Position numbers and translations under genes: made by a program
Shown: positions 16,687 through 27,134 of the stretch, one piece after another
Numbering within the stretch: the first letter of the stretch is position 1
Layout of the letters: every line of letters starts with the position of its first letter
The notes under the pieces: generated by a model
What the model saw: only the letters and a program-made list of their open reading frames with translations
Database searches by the model: none
Told to the model about the DNA's origin: nothing
Source of the DNA: Paraburkholderia phosphatilytica
Lineage (GTDB): Bacteria > Pseudomonadota > Gammaproteobacteria > Burkholderiales > Burkholderiaceae
Assembly (NCBI RefSeq): GCF_003443895.1
Contig: NZ_QQOA01000004.1
Location: 186,001 to 250,000, forward strand
Direction: 5' to 3'
Length of the DNA stretch: 64,000 nt

Positions 16687-17637
16687 TTATGCGCGATCAG
16701 CCACGCGTTCGCCCAGCAGGCCCGACGGACGGAACACCAGCACGATGATCAGCACGATGAATGCGAACACGTCCTGGTAGTTACTGCCGAACACGCCACC
16801 CGTGAGGTTGCCGATGTAGCCGGCGCCCAGCTGCTCGATCAGACCGAGCACCACGCCGCCCACCATCGCACCGCCGAGGTTGCCGATACCGCCCAGCACC
16901 GCGGCCGTGAACGCCTTCATGCCCGGGATGAAGCCCATGTAGAAGTGCACGTTGCCGTATTCCGACGCGATCATCACGCCCGCCAGCGCGGCGAGCGCCG
17001 AGCCGATCATGAAGGTCGCCGAGATCACGAAGTTCGGGTTCACGCCCATCAGGCTCGCGTTGTTCGGGTTCTCCGCGATCGCGCGCATCGCGCGGCCCAG
17101 CTTCGTCTTGTGCACGAGCAGCAGCAGCGCGCCCATCATCAGGAACGCGACCACGATGATCGTGATTTCAGTGGCCGAGATCACCGCGCCCGGGTTGTTC
17201 GGACCGGACGCGATCACGTTGATCGGATCGGTCGGCAGCAGTTGCGGGAACGCGAGGGGATTGCGGCCCCAGATCATCATCGCGAGGGTTTCCAGCAGGA
17301 TCGACACGCCGATCGCGGTGATCAGCGGGGCGAGGCGCGGCGCGCGCCGCAACGGGCGGTACGCGATCTTCTCGATCGTGTACCCGACCACCGCGCAGAC
17401 AGCCGCCGCGATGATCAGCGCGATGAAGAGCGTGGCGACATGGCCAAGCCCGGGGAAATGATTCTGCAGCACGTTGATGGCGGACAGCGCCACCATCGCA
17501 CCAACCATCAGCACGTCGCCGTGCGCGAAGTTGATGATGCCCAGAATCCCGTACACCATCGTGTAGCCCAGTGCGATGATCGCGTAGACGCTACCAAGCA
17601 CCAGTCCGTTGATGATCTGCTGGATGAAAATATCCAT
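16687..17637 (-). CDS. livH: Branched-chain amino acid ABC transporter permease LivH
   Basis: This 316-residue permease starts MDIFIQQIINGLVLGSVYAI. NFAHGDVLMVGAM near the N-terminus, RPLRRAPRLAPLITAIGVS, and RAIAENPNNASLMGVN (EAA-like loop) are typical of LivH. It forms a channel heterodimer with LivM. It is the first intact gene of the leftward liv operon; the usual partner gene for the periplasmic binding protein lies upstream as a wreck (17743-18789), so this transporter would need a binding protein from elsewhere. Confidence 0.93.
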   Translation of the reverse strand: MDIFIQQIINGLVLGSVYAIIALGYTMVYGILGIINFAHGDVLMVGAMVALSAINVLQNHFPGLGHVATLFIALIIAAAVCAVVGYTIEKIAYRPLRRAPRLAPLITAIGVSILLETLAMMIWGRNPLAFPQLLPTDPINVIASGPNNPGAVISATEITIIVVAFLMMGALLLLVHKTKLGRAMRAIAENPNNASLMGVNPNFVISATFMIGSALAALAGVMIASEYGNVHFYMGFIPGMKAFTAAVLGGIGNLGGAMVGGVVLGLIEQLGAGYIGNLTGGVFGSNYQDVFAFIVLIIVLVFRPSGLLGERVADRA

Positions 17638-17742
17638 CTAAAGCTCCTTGGCCCGTGCGGCTGGATTCTCGTCAGGCATCGCCGGTGGGCGACGATGCTC
17701 GGGAAAAACGCAACGGCACTGCGGGTACTGATAAAAAGACCG

Positions 17743-18789
17743 CTAAGGGTTAACCGCCCGAAACCGGCCCGCTTCTATAGGTATAGATGCGAACCCGCCG
17801 GAGGCGGATGCAAAAACGGCACCGTCGGATGGGTCGGTGCCGCCGAGTGTGAATCCCGTCATTGCGTGTCCATGACGTCGCGAGACGGCGTCGCCGCCGC
17901 CAGCCATGTCACGACGCGCAATGGCGCCCTCTTTCAAACCACCCTTGTCGTCGAATGCGATGTGGCCGGCTACTCCGGTGTAGCCGGTGACAGGCATCGC
18001 AGCCAGCACCTTGGGCGCATCGATCGAATTGGCGCGCTTCATTGCATCGACGATCACGTACAGCGCGTCATACGTGAACGGCGCGTCAATCTGCACCGGC
18101 GTGTGGAAGTGCGCTTCGGCTTCGTGCTGCCGGTCGAAATGCGCTTCCGTATCCATCCCGCGAAGCGCAACCGCCGCTTCCGGACGAACCAGTCGACGCG
18201 CGGCTTGCGCCTGCGTCGCTACCCGGGCGGAGTACACGCCGTCGCCGTCCGGGATTTGTGCCCTGCCTCCGCGCGTTGCCGTCTGTCGTGCAGACGGAAC
18301 GCCCGTCGCGTCCACTCGGCCGTACTCGATAAGGTCCGGCCGGACGCTGGTGATCTTCGTGGGAATGGCCCGAGGCTGCCGGGCCAGCTTGCGGCATGCC
18401 TGCCGCGAGCCGCGCGCTTCGAGCGCGGCGGCGTCGTGGGTGCCGGTCTGCGGGCCGGCTGCCGACAGATACGCGCATGGCGGCGATCGGCGCCCACGTT
18501 CGCCGTTTGCCCTGCGCTGCGTTTCGATTGCCCGGATCGTCAATCGCGCCCCATTTTCGTAATCCATGCCGGGATGCGCAATGCTGCCGGCCGTTGGGGC
18601 CGCATGGCCAATCCTGACGATCTTCGCGTCACAACCCGAAGCGGCTGCCGGTTCCGGCGCCGATATCTTCGAAGCTGCGTTGCGCTCCCCGTTTTCGCGA
18701 CCGGCGACCTGCGCGAGTGCTGCCGTATCGTGTACGGCATGTGTAAAACTGGCTCGCATGAGGTGGTCTCCCGCGCCTTCGAAATCCAC
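17743..18789 (-). pseudogene. livK: Decayed branched-chain amino acid binding protein (livK)
   Basis: The frame is open for 348 codons but codes for a patchwork. Good LivK matches are AKIVRIGHAAPTAGSIAHPG plus DYENGAR near residues 54-81, and QIDAPFTYDALYVIVDAMKR followed by VLAAMPVTGYTG and IAFDDKGGLKEG near 230-290. Between them only fragments remain (DLIEYGRVDATG, DGVYSA), and the rest is Arg/Ala-rich text typical of shifted frames. The signal peptide is unrecognisable. Position and strand are right for livK ahead of livH. The long open frame survives only because GC-rich DNA lacks stops. Confidence 0.7.
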
Positions 18790-19248
18790 GTCCTGTGGGC
18801 CTCAGCCGTTCAGAACGCGCGCATTGTAACTCCAATTTTGCGATGGGCAATATTGTTGAACCGGCAGGGTTTTCCTGCATTGCAACCGTATTTTGAGATA
18901 CGAGACGGGGTAGTGGCGCAACCCGGTTGCGCCCGATTTTCGCTCATCAGTTGCACCACATTCGGGGCCAGCTCGCACCATCTGTTGTCACAATTCCGTT
19001 GTCGCTCGCCGAATGGCCATGGTCTGCGGGGCAAGCCACACTTAAAGTCAGTATTACTTAGCATGCACGCAAGTGGTGCGTCGGATCCGGTCATTCCGGA
19101 TGAGTTTTATTAAAATAGGGGTATGATCATCGACATCAGGTCGTTTTCGCCAAAAATAATCGCGAAAAACTTCGTCAAATCTTCCGTGGAAGCGGGTTTT
19201 TAAATGATCTGGTACTTATTTATATGCCGCGACCCGACGTCTGAACAA
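18790..19248. other. Intergenic stretch between the livK remnant and ispH
   Basis: About 460 bp with no convincing gene on either strand; the DNA is more AT-rich than its surroundings, especially 19090-19220. One clean hairpin (GGCGCAAC, loop CCG, GTTGCGCC) sits at 18915-18933 without a T run. The stretch may hold the old liv promoter. Confidence 0.4.
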
Positions 19249-19277
19249 TAAAAAAGCGCACCCGCGGGTGCGCTTCT
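19249..19277 (-). terminator. Terminator after ispH
   Basis: AGCGCACCCGCGGGTGCGCT is a perfect palindrome with six A's on its left side, which read as a U run on the minus strand. It ends the fkpB-ispH transcript. Confidence 0.85.
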
Positions 19278-19340
19278 GTAGTCGAAACTGTGGTCCGGTT
19301 CCTGAAAGGTCCGGGGCGGCGCGTAGACCGCGTGTAGACG

Positions 19341-20300
19341 TTAAGCCGGCAAGCCCAGACCTCGCGGCAGCGGGAACGCGATGTTTTCCTCGATGCCTTC
19401 GAGCGCGCGCACGTTGCGCACACCCAGCTCGCGCAGGCGGCCGATCACGGCCTGCGCCAGCGCTTCGGGCGCCGATGCGCCCGCGGTCACGCCGATGCGG
19501 CGCTTGTCGGCGATCCAGGCCGGATCGATCTGGTCGGGCGAATCCACCATATAGGCGGGAATGCCGCGCTTTTCCGCCACTTCCCGCAGCCGGTTCGAAT
19601 TCGAGCTGTTCGGGCTGCCGACCACGATCACGACGTCGCACTGCGGCGCCATGAATTTCACCGCGTCCTGACGGTTCTGCGTGGCGTAGCAGATGTCCTG
19701 CTTCTTCGGCTCGCGGATGGCGGGATACTTCGCCTTCAGCGCCTGAATGATCTCGGCGGCATCGTCGACAGATAACGTGGTTTGCGTGACGAACGCGATC
19801 CGCTCGGGGTCTTTCAACGCCAGCGCCTTGACGTCGTCGATGTCTTCGACGAGATACATGCCTTCGCCCGCCTGCCCCATCGTGCCTTCCACTTCGGGGT
19901 GCCCCTTGTGACCGATCATCACGATGTCGAAGCCTTCCTGGCGCATCTTCGCGACTTCGATGTGCACCTTGGTGACGAGCGGACAGGTGGCGTCGTACAC
20001 GCGCAGCCCGCGCCCTTCGGCTTCGGCGCGCACGGCCTTCGAAACGCCATGCGCGCTGAAGATCACCGTGTTGCCCGACGGCACTTCCTCGAGCTGCTCG
20101 ATGAAAATCGCGCCCTTCTTGCGCAGATCGGCCACGACGTACGCGTTGTGGACGATTTCATGACGCACGTAGATCGGCGCGCCGAACAGCTTGATCGCGC
20201 GTTCGACGATCTCGATCGCGCGGTCGACGCCGGCACAGAAGCCTCGCGGCTGCGCCAGCAGGATTTCCGCTTCGGCGAGAGTCGTGTCGGTGGTGCTCAT
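19341..20300 (-). CDS. ispH: 4-hydroxy-3-methylbut-2-enyl diphosphate reductase (LytB)
   Basis: This 319-residue iron-sulfur enzyme carries out the last step of the MEP isoprenoid pathway, making IPP and DMAPP. Three cluster cysteines are visible: [17 protein letters not shown] near the N-terminus, [11 protein letters not shown] near 105 and [10 protein letters not shown] near 205. RHEIVHN and IGHKGHPE carry the conserved histidines; [13 protein letters not shown] binds the diphosphate. Length is normal. It starts 2 bp after the fkpB stop, as in many proteobacteria, where fkpB-ispH follows lspA; here ileS-lspA is 17 kb away. Confidence 0.96.
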   Translation of the reverse strand: MSTTDTTLAEAEILLAQPRGFCAGVDRAIEIVERAIKLFGAPIYVRHEIVHNAYVVADLRKKGAIFIEQLEEVPSGNTVIFSAHGVSKAVRAEAEGRGLRVYDATCPLVTKVHIEVAKMRQEGFDIVMIGHKGHPEVEGTMGQAGEGMYLVEDIDDVKALALKDPERIAFVTQTTLSVDDAAEIIQALKAKYPAIREPKKQDICYATQNRQDAVKFMAPQCDVVIVVGSPNSSNSNRLREVAEKRGIPAYMVDSPDQIDPAWIADKRRIGVTAGASAPEALAQAVIGRLRELGVRNVRALEGIEENIAFPLPRGLGLPA

Positions 20301-20302
20301 GG

Positions 20303-20758
20303 TTACAGGATTCCGATGATTTTCACTTCGAATGCCAGCGCCTGACCGGCAAGCGGGTGATTGAAGTCGAATAGCGCCGAGGTTTCGCCAACTTCCTTCA
20401 GCACTCCGGCGTAGCGTCCGCCGCCCGGCGCGTTGAATTCGATCAGGTCGCCCGGCGAAAAATCTTCACCGACCATCGCGTTTTCGCGCAGCGTGGCAAG
20501 CGACACGCGCTGGATCAGTTCGGGATTGCGCGGACCGAAGCCCTCGCCCGACGCTAGCTGAAAGGTGGAGTGGTGCCCGACCTTCAGGCCCAGCAGAATG
20601 TCTTCCAGTGGCGGCGCCAGCTGGCCAGCGCCGAGCAGCAGCGTGGCGGGGCGATCTGTAAACGTATTGACGATCTCCGTGCCGTCAGCAAGTGAAAGCC
20701 GGTAGTGCAGCGTGACGTGTGAGCCGGGTTTCACTTCGGAAATGTCGATGATGCTCAT
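20303..20758 (-). CDS. fkpB: FKBP-type peptidyl-prolyl isomerase FkpB/SlpA
   Basis: This 151-residue protein starts at [19 protein letters not shown] (ATG 20758). The order of segments fits SlpA-type FKBPs: a first FKBP half ([11 protein letters not shown]), the inserted-in-flap domain ([24 protein letters not shown]), then [18 protein letters not shown], the conserved 'NHPLAGK.L.F' end. It catalyses cis-trans proline isomerisation and acts as a chaperone. It is coupled to ispH downstream (2 bp gap). Confidence 0.92.
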   Translation of the reverse strand: MSIIDISEVKPGSHVTLHYRLSLADGTEIVNTFTDRPATLLLGAGQLAPPLEDILLGLKVGHHSTFQLASGEGFGPRNPELIQRVSLATLRENAMVGEDFSPGDLIEFNAPGGGRYAGVLKEVGETSALFDFNHPLAGQALAFEVKIIGIL

Positions 20759-20941
20759 GGTGATCCGTTCAATCTGCCAGACGCGCTGCCGCGGGGCGTT
20801 GCCGCCACAGACCTTACGTCTGCCGGTTTGCGCAAAGGTTCTATTGTAAGCCACATCGGCAGGCCACACGATCCACTGAATTCGCTGGCAGGCCCGTTGC
20901 AGGAGCATCCCGCACGGCCGTCACCACTGGAGATTCCGCGC

Positions 20942-21958
20942 ATGGGTACCCCGCTCCGCCTCGAAACGCCGCTCACGCTACCACGCAAGCCCGCCGCGAT
21001 CCGTGCGACGTCGATCATCCGGACGCGGCCGCCGCTGCGTCCCGTCCCGCTGCGCGTCATTCCGACGTCATGCGCCGAACCGTCCGACGCGGATCGCGCG
21101 CTGTGGCCATCCGTAGCATCGATCGAGCCCGCCACGGCGGACGAAACCTCCGGCAGCGACCGCGAAACTTCCGCCGACATCCGCGGCGGCGCGCGGCGCC
21201 GGGCGGCTTCGCCGCGACGGGACATGCCGCGCGAGCGGATGCTCGCCGTCGGCGCGGGCGCGCTGTCCGACGTCGAGCTCATCGCGCTCGTGCTCGGCTC
21301 CGGACTGCGCGGCCACAACGTGTTCGACGTCGCGAACTCGCTGCTGGAGCGCTTCCAGTCGCTGCGCGCGATGCTCGGCGCGACGCCGGCGCAGTTCGAC
21401 GGGTTGCGCGGCGTCGGCCGCGCGAAAACCGCGCAGCTGCTCGCCATCGTCGAGCTGTCGCGGCGCGCGCTCGCCGAAGAACGCGAGGAACGCGCGCTGA
21501 TGGATTCGCCGGAAACCGCCGAAGACTATCCGCGCCTGCAGATCCGTACTCGCCCGCACGAGGTGTTCGCGTGCCTGTTCCTCGAGGCGCGGCACCGGCT
21601 GATGCGTTACGAGGAAACGTCCCGCGGCTCGCTGACGCAAATGGCCGTCTACCCGCGCGAAATCGTCAGGCAGGCGCTGTCGATCAATGCGGCCGGCCTG
21701 ATCGTCGCGCATAATCACCCCTCCGGGGCCGTCAAGCCGAGCGCCAGCGACCGGCAACTCACGCGAGGGCTGCGCGACGCGCTCGCGCTGACCGACGTGC
21801 AGTTCATCGATCATCTTGCATCGGCGCGCGTGACATCTATTCGTTCGCGCGCTCGGGTTGGGCCGGCGGCGACAGCGCGCAACGGGCCCGGCGCGATCAC
21901 CCGGGCCAGACAACATCCGCAAATTTTCGGTTTGATTTTTCGGCTTTTTTTCTGCTAG
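20942..21958 (+). CDS. radC: RadC family protein with a probable 3' frameshift
   Basis: The N-terminal HhH-like region reads [21 protein letters not shown] and [20 protein letters not shown]; the JAMM/MPN+ domain is intact, with [23 protein letters not shown] carrying the His-x-His and Asp zinc ligands. The sequence should end with [16 protein letters not shown], but after FIDHL the frame gives [15 protein letters not shown]. Reading one base shifted from about 21818 gives [17 protein letters not shown], so a single base appears lost. I chose ATG 20942 because GGAG lies 9 bp upstream; an in-frame TTG at 20828 would lengthen it. The N-terminal 90 residues are unusually Pro/Arg-rich. Confidence 0.8.
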   Translation: MGTPLRLETPLTLPRKPAAIRATSIIRTRPPLRPVPLRVIPTSCAEPSDADRALWPSVASIEPATADETSGSDRETSADIRGGARRRAASPRRDMPRERMLAVGAGALSDVELIALVLGSGLRGHNVFDVANSLLERFQSLRAMLGATPAQFDGLRGVGRAKTAQLLAIVELSRRALAEEREERALMDSPETAEDYPRLQIRTRPHEVFACLFLEARHRLMRYEETSRGSLTQMAVYPREIVRQALSINAAGLIVAHNHPSGAVKPSASDRQLTRGLRDALALTDVQFIDHLASARVTSIRSRARVGPAATARNGPGAITRARQHPQIFGLIFRLFFC

Positions 21959-21961
21959 AAT
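21932..21961 (+). promoter_or_regulatory. Promoter of rpmB-rpmG
   Basis: TTGATT (21932-21937) and TAGAAT (21956-21961) are 18 bp apart and overlap the radC stop. Start of transcription would be near 21968, about 76 bp before rpmB. Confidence 0.6.
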
Positions 21962-22043
21962 CACGGTTTGCCTGTTTCCAACCCTGTTCTGAAGCCTTTC
22001 ACGGCGTTCGAACTCAGAATTCAAGCGTATTAGGAGTGCTCTC

Positions 22044-22277
22044 ATGGCACGCGTATGCCAAGTCACTGGGAAAGCGCCGATGAGCGGCAACAACGTTTCC
22101 CACGCAAACAACAAGACCAAGCGTCGTTTTCTCCCGAACCTGCATAACCGCCGTTTCTGGGTTGAAAGCGAAAACCGTTGGGTGCGCCTGCGCGTCTCGA
22201 ACGCCGGCCTGCGCCTGATCGACAAGAACGGTATCGATTCCGTGCTCGCAGACCTGCGCGCACGCGGCGAAGCCTAA
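22044..22277 (+). CDS. rpmB: 50S ribosomal protein L28
   Basis: This 77-residue protein reads [20 protein letters not shown], the standard L28 start, then [16 protein letters not shown] and a normal C-terminus. It is followed after 10 bp by rpmG, the usual pair. AGGAG precedes the ATG. Confidence 0.98.
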   Translation: MARVCQVTGKAPMSGNNVSHANNKTKRRFLPNLHNRRFWVESENRWVRLRVSNAGLRLIDKNGIDSVLADLRARGEA

Positions 22278-22287
22278 GGAGTAAATC

Positions 22288-22455
22288 ATGGCGAAGGGCG
22301 CACGCGACAAGATCAAGCTGGAGTCGACCGCAGGTACCGGTCACTTCTACACGACCACGAAGAACAAGCGCAACATGCCGGAAAAGATGGAGATCATGAA
22401 GTTCGATCCCGTCGTCCGCAAGCATGTGGCGTACAAGGAAACCAAGATCAAGTAA
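22288..22455 (+). CDS. rpmG: 50S ribosomal protein L33
   Basis: This 55-residue protein reads [20 protein letters not shown], with [19 protein letters not shown] after it, as in proteobacterial L33. It lacks the CxxC pairs of zinc-binding L33 forms, so it is the zinc-independent type. AAGGAG lies 8 bp before the ATG. It shares the transcript with rpmB and ends at the strong terminator at 22480. Confidence 0.97.
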   Translation: MAKGARDKIKLESTAGTGHFYTTTKNKRNMPEKMEIMKFDPVVRKHVAYKETKIK

Positions 22456-22479
22456 TCTGGTTTCCGCTGGTCGAAGTAT

Positions 22480-22514
22480 AAAAAGCCCCGCTTCACGCGG
22501 GGCTTTTTGTTTTT
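22480..22514 (+). terminator. Terminator after rpmG
   Basis: AAAAAGCCCCGC, a TTCAC loop and GCGGGGCTTTTTG form a strong GC stem with a T run. Confidence 0.92.
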
Positions 22515-22710
22515 CCCGGCCGCATTTCCTGTCCCCTCCGCACTGCCCCTCCGCATGTCGGGCCGCCAACCACTCAGCGAACGTTGGCTTTCCAGCCAGC
22601 TTTCCCGCGGCCGCGCCAAACCGGTATCCTTGCCTGCTTCGACTCGCGCGCCTTCACACGCGTGTCACGAATCATCACGAACGGCAGCAACCGGAACAGA
22701 GAGGCAGCAG

Positions 22711-24309
22711 ATGAATTTCGATGTGGCGATTGTCGGCAGCGGGCTTGCGGGTCTCAGTGTCGCGCTCAATCTGGCTGAAACGCGGCGCGTGGCCGTCATC
22801 GCCAAACGTTCGATGACCGAAGGCGCCAGCGACTGGGCGCAAGGCGGCATCGCGGCGGTACTCGATTCGTCGGACAGCGTCGAGCATCACATGCGCGACA
22901 CGCTCGTCGCGGGCGGCGGCCTGTGCGACGAGGCGGCCACGCGCTACATCGTCGAGCAAGGGCGCGCGGCGATCGAATGGTTGATTGCCCAGGGGGTGCC
23001 GTTCACGAAAGACGACGCGGCGGAACTCGGCTTCCATCTGACGCGCGAAGGCGGCCACAGCCACCGCCGCATCATCCACGCCGCGGACGCAACCGGTCAC
23101 GCGGTGCATGCAACGCTCAGCGAACGCGCGCGCCGTCACCCGAACATCACGCTGCTCGAAGAGCACTACGCGATCGACCTGATCACGTCCGACCGCCTCG
23201 GCTTGCCCGGCCGCCGCTGCCACGGCCTCTACGCGCTGGATCTCGAAAGCGGCCGCACGATCACGATCGAAGCGCCGCACACGGTGCTCGCCACGGGCGG
23301 CGCCGGCAAGGTCTATCTGTACACGACGAACCCCGACACCGCCACCGGCGACGGCATCGCGATGGCATGGCGCGCCGGCTGCCGCGTGTCGAACATGGAG
23401 TTCATCCAGTTCCACCCCACGTGCCTGTTCCATCCGTACGCGAAGTCGTTTCTGATCTCCGAAGCGGTGCGCGGCGAAGGCGGCCTCCTGAAGCTGCCGG
23501 ACGGCACCCGCTTCATGCCCGCGCATGACGAACGCGCGGAGCTGGCGCCCCGCGACATCGTCGCGCGCGCGATCGACTTCGAGATCAAGAAGCGCGGCAT
23601 CGACTGCGTGTATCTGGACATCAGCCACCAGCCGGCGGCGTTCCTCGAAGAGCACTTCCCGACCATCCTCGCGCGCTGCCGCGAGTTCGGCATCGACATC
23701 ACGAAAGAGGCGATCCCGGTCGTGCCGGCCGCGCACTACACGTGCGGCGGCGTCGTCACGGACCTCGCGGGCCGCACCGATCTCACCGGCCTCTACGCAG
23801 TCGGCGAGACGTCGTGCACCGGGCTGCACGGCGCGAACCGGCTCGCGAGCAACTCGCTGCTGGAGTGCCTCGTGATTGGCCGTTCGGCGGCACACGCAAT
23901 CGAAGAAGCCGGCTTCTGCGGCGCGCCGCACGCGCCGCTGCCGGGCTGGGACGAAAGCCGCGTCTCCGATCCCGACGAAGAAGTGGTCGTCGCGCACAAC
24001 TGGGACGAACTGCGGCGGCTGATGTGGAATTACGTTGGCATCGTGCGCACCGACAAACGTCTCGCGCGCGCGCGGCACCGCCTGTCGCTGCTGCGCGACG
24101 AGATCCACGAGTTCTACGCGAACTTCCGGGTCAGCCGCGATCTGCTCGAACTGCGCAATCTCGTCGACGTGGCGTCGCTGATCGTCGAAAGCGCGCGGAT
24201 GCGGCGCGAAAGCCGCGGGCTGCATTTCAGCCGCGACTGGCCCGACGCGCTGCCCAAGGCGCTGCCGACGGTGCTAGCGCCTGAGCACGTGCGGAATCGC
24301 AGGATTTAA
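22711..24309 (+). CDS. nadB: L-aspartate oxidase
   Basis: This 532-residue flavoprotein oxidises L-aspartate to iminoaspartate, the first step of NAD synthesis, and feeds NadA. The FAD Rossmann motif is [15 protein letters not shown] near residues 5-19. [44 protein letters not shown] and [20 protein letters not shown] are the fumarate reductase/NadB blocks; [20 protein letters not shown] follows. The helical C-terminal domain is present. GAGG lies about 8 bp before ATG 22711. Its pathway partners nadC and nadA lie 2.9 kb further on, on the opposite strand, beyond a LysR/MFS pair. Confidence 0.96.
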   Translation: MNFDVAIVGSGLAGLSVALNLAETRRVAVIAKRSMTEGASDWAQGGIAAVLDSSDSVEHHMRDTLVAGGGLCDEAATRYIVEQGRAAIEWLIAQGVPFTKDDAAELGFHLTREGGHSHRRIIHAADATGHAVHATLSERARRHPNITLLEEHYAIDLITSDRLGLPGRRCHGLYALDLESGRTITIEAPHTVLATGGAGKVYLYTTNPDTATGDGIAMAWRAGCRVSNMEFIQFHPTCLFHPYAKSFLISEAVRGEGGLLKLPDGTRFMPAHDERAELAPRDIVARAIDFEIKKRGIDCVYLDISHQPAAFLEEHFPTILARCREFGIDITKEAIPVVPAAHYTCGGVVTDLAGRTDLTGLYAVGETSCTGLHGANRLASNSLLECLVIGRSAAHAIEEAGFCGAPHAPLPGWDESRVSDPDEEVVVAHNWDELRRLMWNYVGIVRTDKRLARARHRLSLLRDEIHEFYANFRVSRDLLELRNLVDVASLIVESARMRRESRGLHFSRDWPDALPKALPTVLAPEHVRNRRI

Positions 24310-24391
24310 CCCGCGCAGGATTTGACCGGCCCGCGCGAAGCCTGGCGCGCAGTCGCGCGACAATCGCGCGGCCGCGCCCGGCTCGATCGCC

Positions 24392-25294
24392 TCAATCCGT
24401 CATCGCAGGCAACCCGGCTACGAGCGCATCAATCGCCACGCGCGTCTTCAGCGGCAGATAGCGCGATTGCGGCCAGATCGCGTGAATCTCGAGAGCCGGC
24501 CGGAAGCAGCGATCCATCACGCAAACCAGCTCGCCGCTTTGCACATAGCGGTCGAGCAGCCAGCTCGGCATCCATGCGAGCCCATAGCCGGCGAGCGCCG
24601 CATCGACGACGGCCTGCACGTCGTCGGCGCTGATGCCCATCGACACATCCGCGCGCCGCGTCTCGCCATCGACGTCGAGCACGTCCCACGGCAACGCGAC
24701 ACCCGCCCGCGAATACGCAATCGCGCGATGTCCGGCCATCTCCGTGACATTTCCAGGCGTGCCATGCCGCCGCAGATACGACGGCGCGGCACCGATGCTC
24801 GAATGCTGCACGCCGAGCCGCCGCGCGGCGAGCGTCGTGCTGTTAGCAAGGCGCCCGATCCGCACCGCGAGATCGAAACCCTCCTCCACCAGATCGACCG
24901 CGCGATCCGTGATCGACAGATCGACCTGCAGTTGCGGATAGCGCTCAGCGAGACGCAGCAGCAACGGCGCAACGCAGTAATGCCCGAACGCGAGCGGCAC
25001 GCTGACGCGCAGCCGGCCGCGCGGTTCGCGCCGGTCGCAGTCCAGATCCGCTTCGGCCGCCTCCAGCTCCGATAACGCGCGCACGCAGCGGTCGTAGTAC
25101 GCCTGGCCCGCCTCGGTAAGACTCTGGCTGCGCGTCGTGCGGTTGAGCAAGCGCGCGCCGAGCCGCTTTTCGAGCCGCGTGATCGCCTTGCCGACCGCCG
25201 AGCGCGTCATGTCCATCCGCTCGGCCGCCACCGCGAACGAGCCCGCTTCGACCACGCGCACGAACGTGGTCACACCATCCAGTCTGTCGATCAT
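24392..25294 (-). CDS. LysR family transcriptional regulator
   Basis: This 300-residue regulator has the N-terminal winged helix FVRVVEAGSFAVAAERMDMTRSAVGKAITRLEKRLGARLLNRTTRS and a substrate-binding domain. A central part reads LRVSVPLAFGHYCVAPLLL, as in the group that resembles DmlR/PecT-like regulators. It is divergent from the MFS exporter gene at 25488 with 193 bp between, the usual arrangement in which the regulator controls the exporter. The ligand is unknown. Confidence 0.9.
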   Translation of the reverse strand: MIDRLDGVTTFVRVVEAGSFAVAAERMDMTRSAVGKAITRLEKRLGARLLNRTTRSQSLTEAGQAYYDRCVRALSELEAAEADLDCDRREPRGRLRVSVPLAFGHYCVAPLLLRLAERYPQLQVDLSITDRAVDLVEEGFDLAVRIGRLANSTTLAARRLGVQHSSIGAAPSYLRRHGTPGNVTEMAGHRAIAYSRAGVALPWDVLDVDGETRRADVSMGISADDVQAVVDAALAGYGLAWMPSWLLDRYVQSGELVCVMDRCFRPALEIHAIWPQSRYLPLKTRVAIDALVAGLPAMTD

Positions 25295-25321
25295 GTCGGG
25301 TACCTGTTTTTGCTCAGTATT

Positions 25322-25387
25322 GGTTCCCCGAAAGATTCACTGATGGGAATTAAGCGAATCAATCGGGAACCAGATTCCCCCTATAGT
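25322..25387. promoter_or_regulatory. LysR/MFS divergent control region with inverted repeats
   Basis: GGTTCCC (25322-25328) and GGGAACC (25365-25371) form one inverted repeat, and GATTC (25334-25338) with GAATC (25356-25360) a nested one. TATAGT at 25382-25387 is a likely -10 for the exporter gene. The arrangement fits a LysR operator upstream of the activated promoter. Confidence 0.5.
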
Positions 25388-25487
25388 AAATCGTGCTACC
25401 CGCGATGACACCGACGGCGCCGAACACACACGCCGTCCACCTCGCATCCCATTCACGCACGAACCCGAATACGACCGACCCAGGCTC

Positions 25488-27122
25488 ATGACCTCCACCC
25501 ACCTATCCCAGAACCGCCTCGCACTCGGCGCCGCGTGTCTCGCGTCGCTGATGTTCGGGCTCGAAATATCCAGCGTTCCCGTCATCCTGCCCACCCTCGA
25601 GAAGATGCCCGGCGGCACCTTCGAAGGTCTGCAGTGGATCATGAATGCGTACACGATCGCGGTCACCACCGTATTGATGGCGACCGGCACGCTCGCCGAC
25701 CGCTTCGGCCGCAAGCGTCTATTCATCATCGGCATTGCGCTCTTCGGCATCGCGTCGGTCGCATGCGGCCTCGCGCCGAGCGTGCCGCTGCTGATCGTCG
25801 GCCGGCTGCTGCAAGGCGCGAGCGGCGGTGCAATGCTGATCTGCCAGGTCGCCGTGCTGTCGCATCAGTTCCCGGCCGGACGCGCGCGCGCGAAAGCGTT
25901 CAGCGCGTGGGGCGTAATCCTCGGCATCGGGCTCGGTTTCGGGCCCATCATCGGCGGCGCGATCGTCGCGGCGTTGAACTGGCAGTGGGTGTTTCTCGTG
26001 CACGGCGTGCTCGCCGTCGTCACGCTGGCGCTGGCCATCGCGGGCGTCGAGGAGTCGCGCGATCCGCACGCGGACCGTCTCGACATCGCCGGGATCGTGA
26101 CGCTGTCGCTCGCCGTATTCGGCCTCGTGTTCCTGATCACGCGCGCGAGCGACCTGACGTTCGGCGGCGCGGCGCGCATCGCGATTCCGCTCGCGACGGC
26201 TGCGTGCTTCGTCGCGTTCGTCTGCGCGGAAAAATGGAGCGCCCGGCCGATGTTCGACTTCTCGGTGTTCCGGATCCGTCCGTTTTCCGGCGCGCTGGTT
26301 GGCTCGGCGGCGATGAACGTGAGCTTCTGGCCGTTCATGATCTATCTGCCGATCTACTTCCAGGTCGGTCTCGGCTACGACAGCGTGACGGCCGGCCTCG
26401 CGCTGCTCGCCTACACGCTGCCCACCCTTTGCGTGCCGCCGCTCGGCGAGCGGCTCGTGCTGCGCTATGGACCGGGCAACGCGATTCCGTTCGGACTCTT
26501 CACGATCGGCCTCGGCTTCATGCTGATGCGCTTCGGCAGCGCGTCGCCGCACGCGAGCTGGGCGACGATGCTGCCCGGCTGTCTGATCGCGGGCATCGGG
26601 CTCGGTTTGACCAACACGCCAGTCACGAACACGACGACCGCATCGGTGCCGGCCGCGCGCGCGGGGATGGCATCGGGCATCGACATGAGCGCGCGCATGA
26701 TCTCGCTCGCGATCAACATCGCGTTGATGGGCGGCATTCTGATGGCCGGCATCGTGTCGCGGCTGAAGACCGCGCTGCCGACAGGTTCGCTCGACGATGG
26801 GGCGCTCGGGCAGCTCGCCGGGCATGTCGCTGCGGGCGATGTCGCCGCCGTGCATCGCGGCTTTCCTGTGCTATCAGCGGTGGACCCGAGCGGAGCGGCA
26901 TTGCACGCGGCGCTCGTGCACGGCTTCGGTTGCGTGATGCTGTATGGCGGTTGCGGTGTCTGGCTGCTCGCACTGCTCAGCTATGTGGTGGCGGGGCGCG
27001 AATCGAGAGCGCGCGGTAGCGACGGCTACGGCCATGCCGCCTTGCAGACGGAAGCCGCTACCGTGCAGCAGCAGTCTGTGCGATGCGATGCTTCATCGCG
27101 CGAAGAATGCGCCACATCGTGA
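25488..27122 (+). CDS. DHA2 family MFS drug-type exporter (EmrB/QacA)
   Basis: This 544-residue protein has about fourteen hydrophobic segments, the DHA2 number. The motif A equivalent GTLADRFGRKRLFIIGIALF follows helix 2, and RLLQGASGGAMLICQVAVLS corresponds to motif B/C. A hydrophilic C-terminal tail of about 40 residues follows the last helix. The paralogous families export drugs, dyes or amino-acid-like metabolites by proton antiport; here the substrate is unknown. The LysR gene is divergent. The pair interrupts the nad gene group. Confidence 0.9.
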   Translation: MTSTHLSQNRLALGAACLASLMFGLEISSVPVILPTLEKMPGGTFEGLQWIMNAYTIAVTTVLMATGTLADRFGRKRLFIIGIALFGIASVACGLAPSVPLLIVGRLLQGASGGAMLICQVAVLSHQFPAGRARAKAFSAWGVILGIGLGFGPIIGGAIVAALNWQWVFLVHGVLAVVTLALAIAGVEESRDPHADRLDIAGIVTLSLAVFGLVFLITRASDLTFGGAARIAIPLATAACFVAFVCAEKWSARPMFDFSVFRIRPFSGALVGSAAMNVSFWPFMIYLPIYFQVGLGYDSVTAGLALLAYTLPTLCVPPLGERLVLRYGPGNAIPFGLFTIGLGFMLMRFGSASPHASWATMLPGCLIAGIGLGLTNTPVTNTTTASVPAARAGMASGIDMSARMISLAINIALMGGILMAGIVSRLKTALPTGSLDDGALGQLAGHVAAGDVAAVHRGFPVLSAVDPSGAALHAALVHGFGCVMLYGGCGVWLLALLSYVVAGRESRARGSDGYGHAALQTEAATVQQQSVRCDASSREECATS

Positions 27123-27134
27123 CTTCATGACAAA

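Noticed and set aside
16945..19113. A 722-codon open frame on the plus strand across livH and the livK remnant
   Set aside because: It runs antisense to livH, is Arg/His-rich and has no family blocks; it is a GC-bias shadow.
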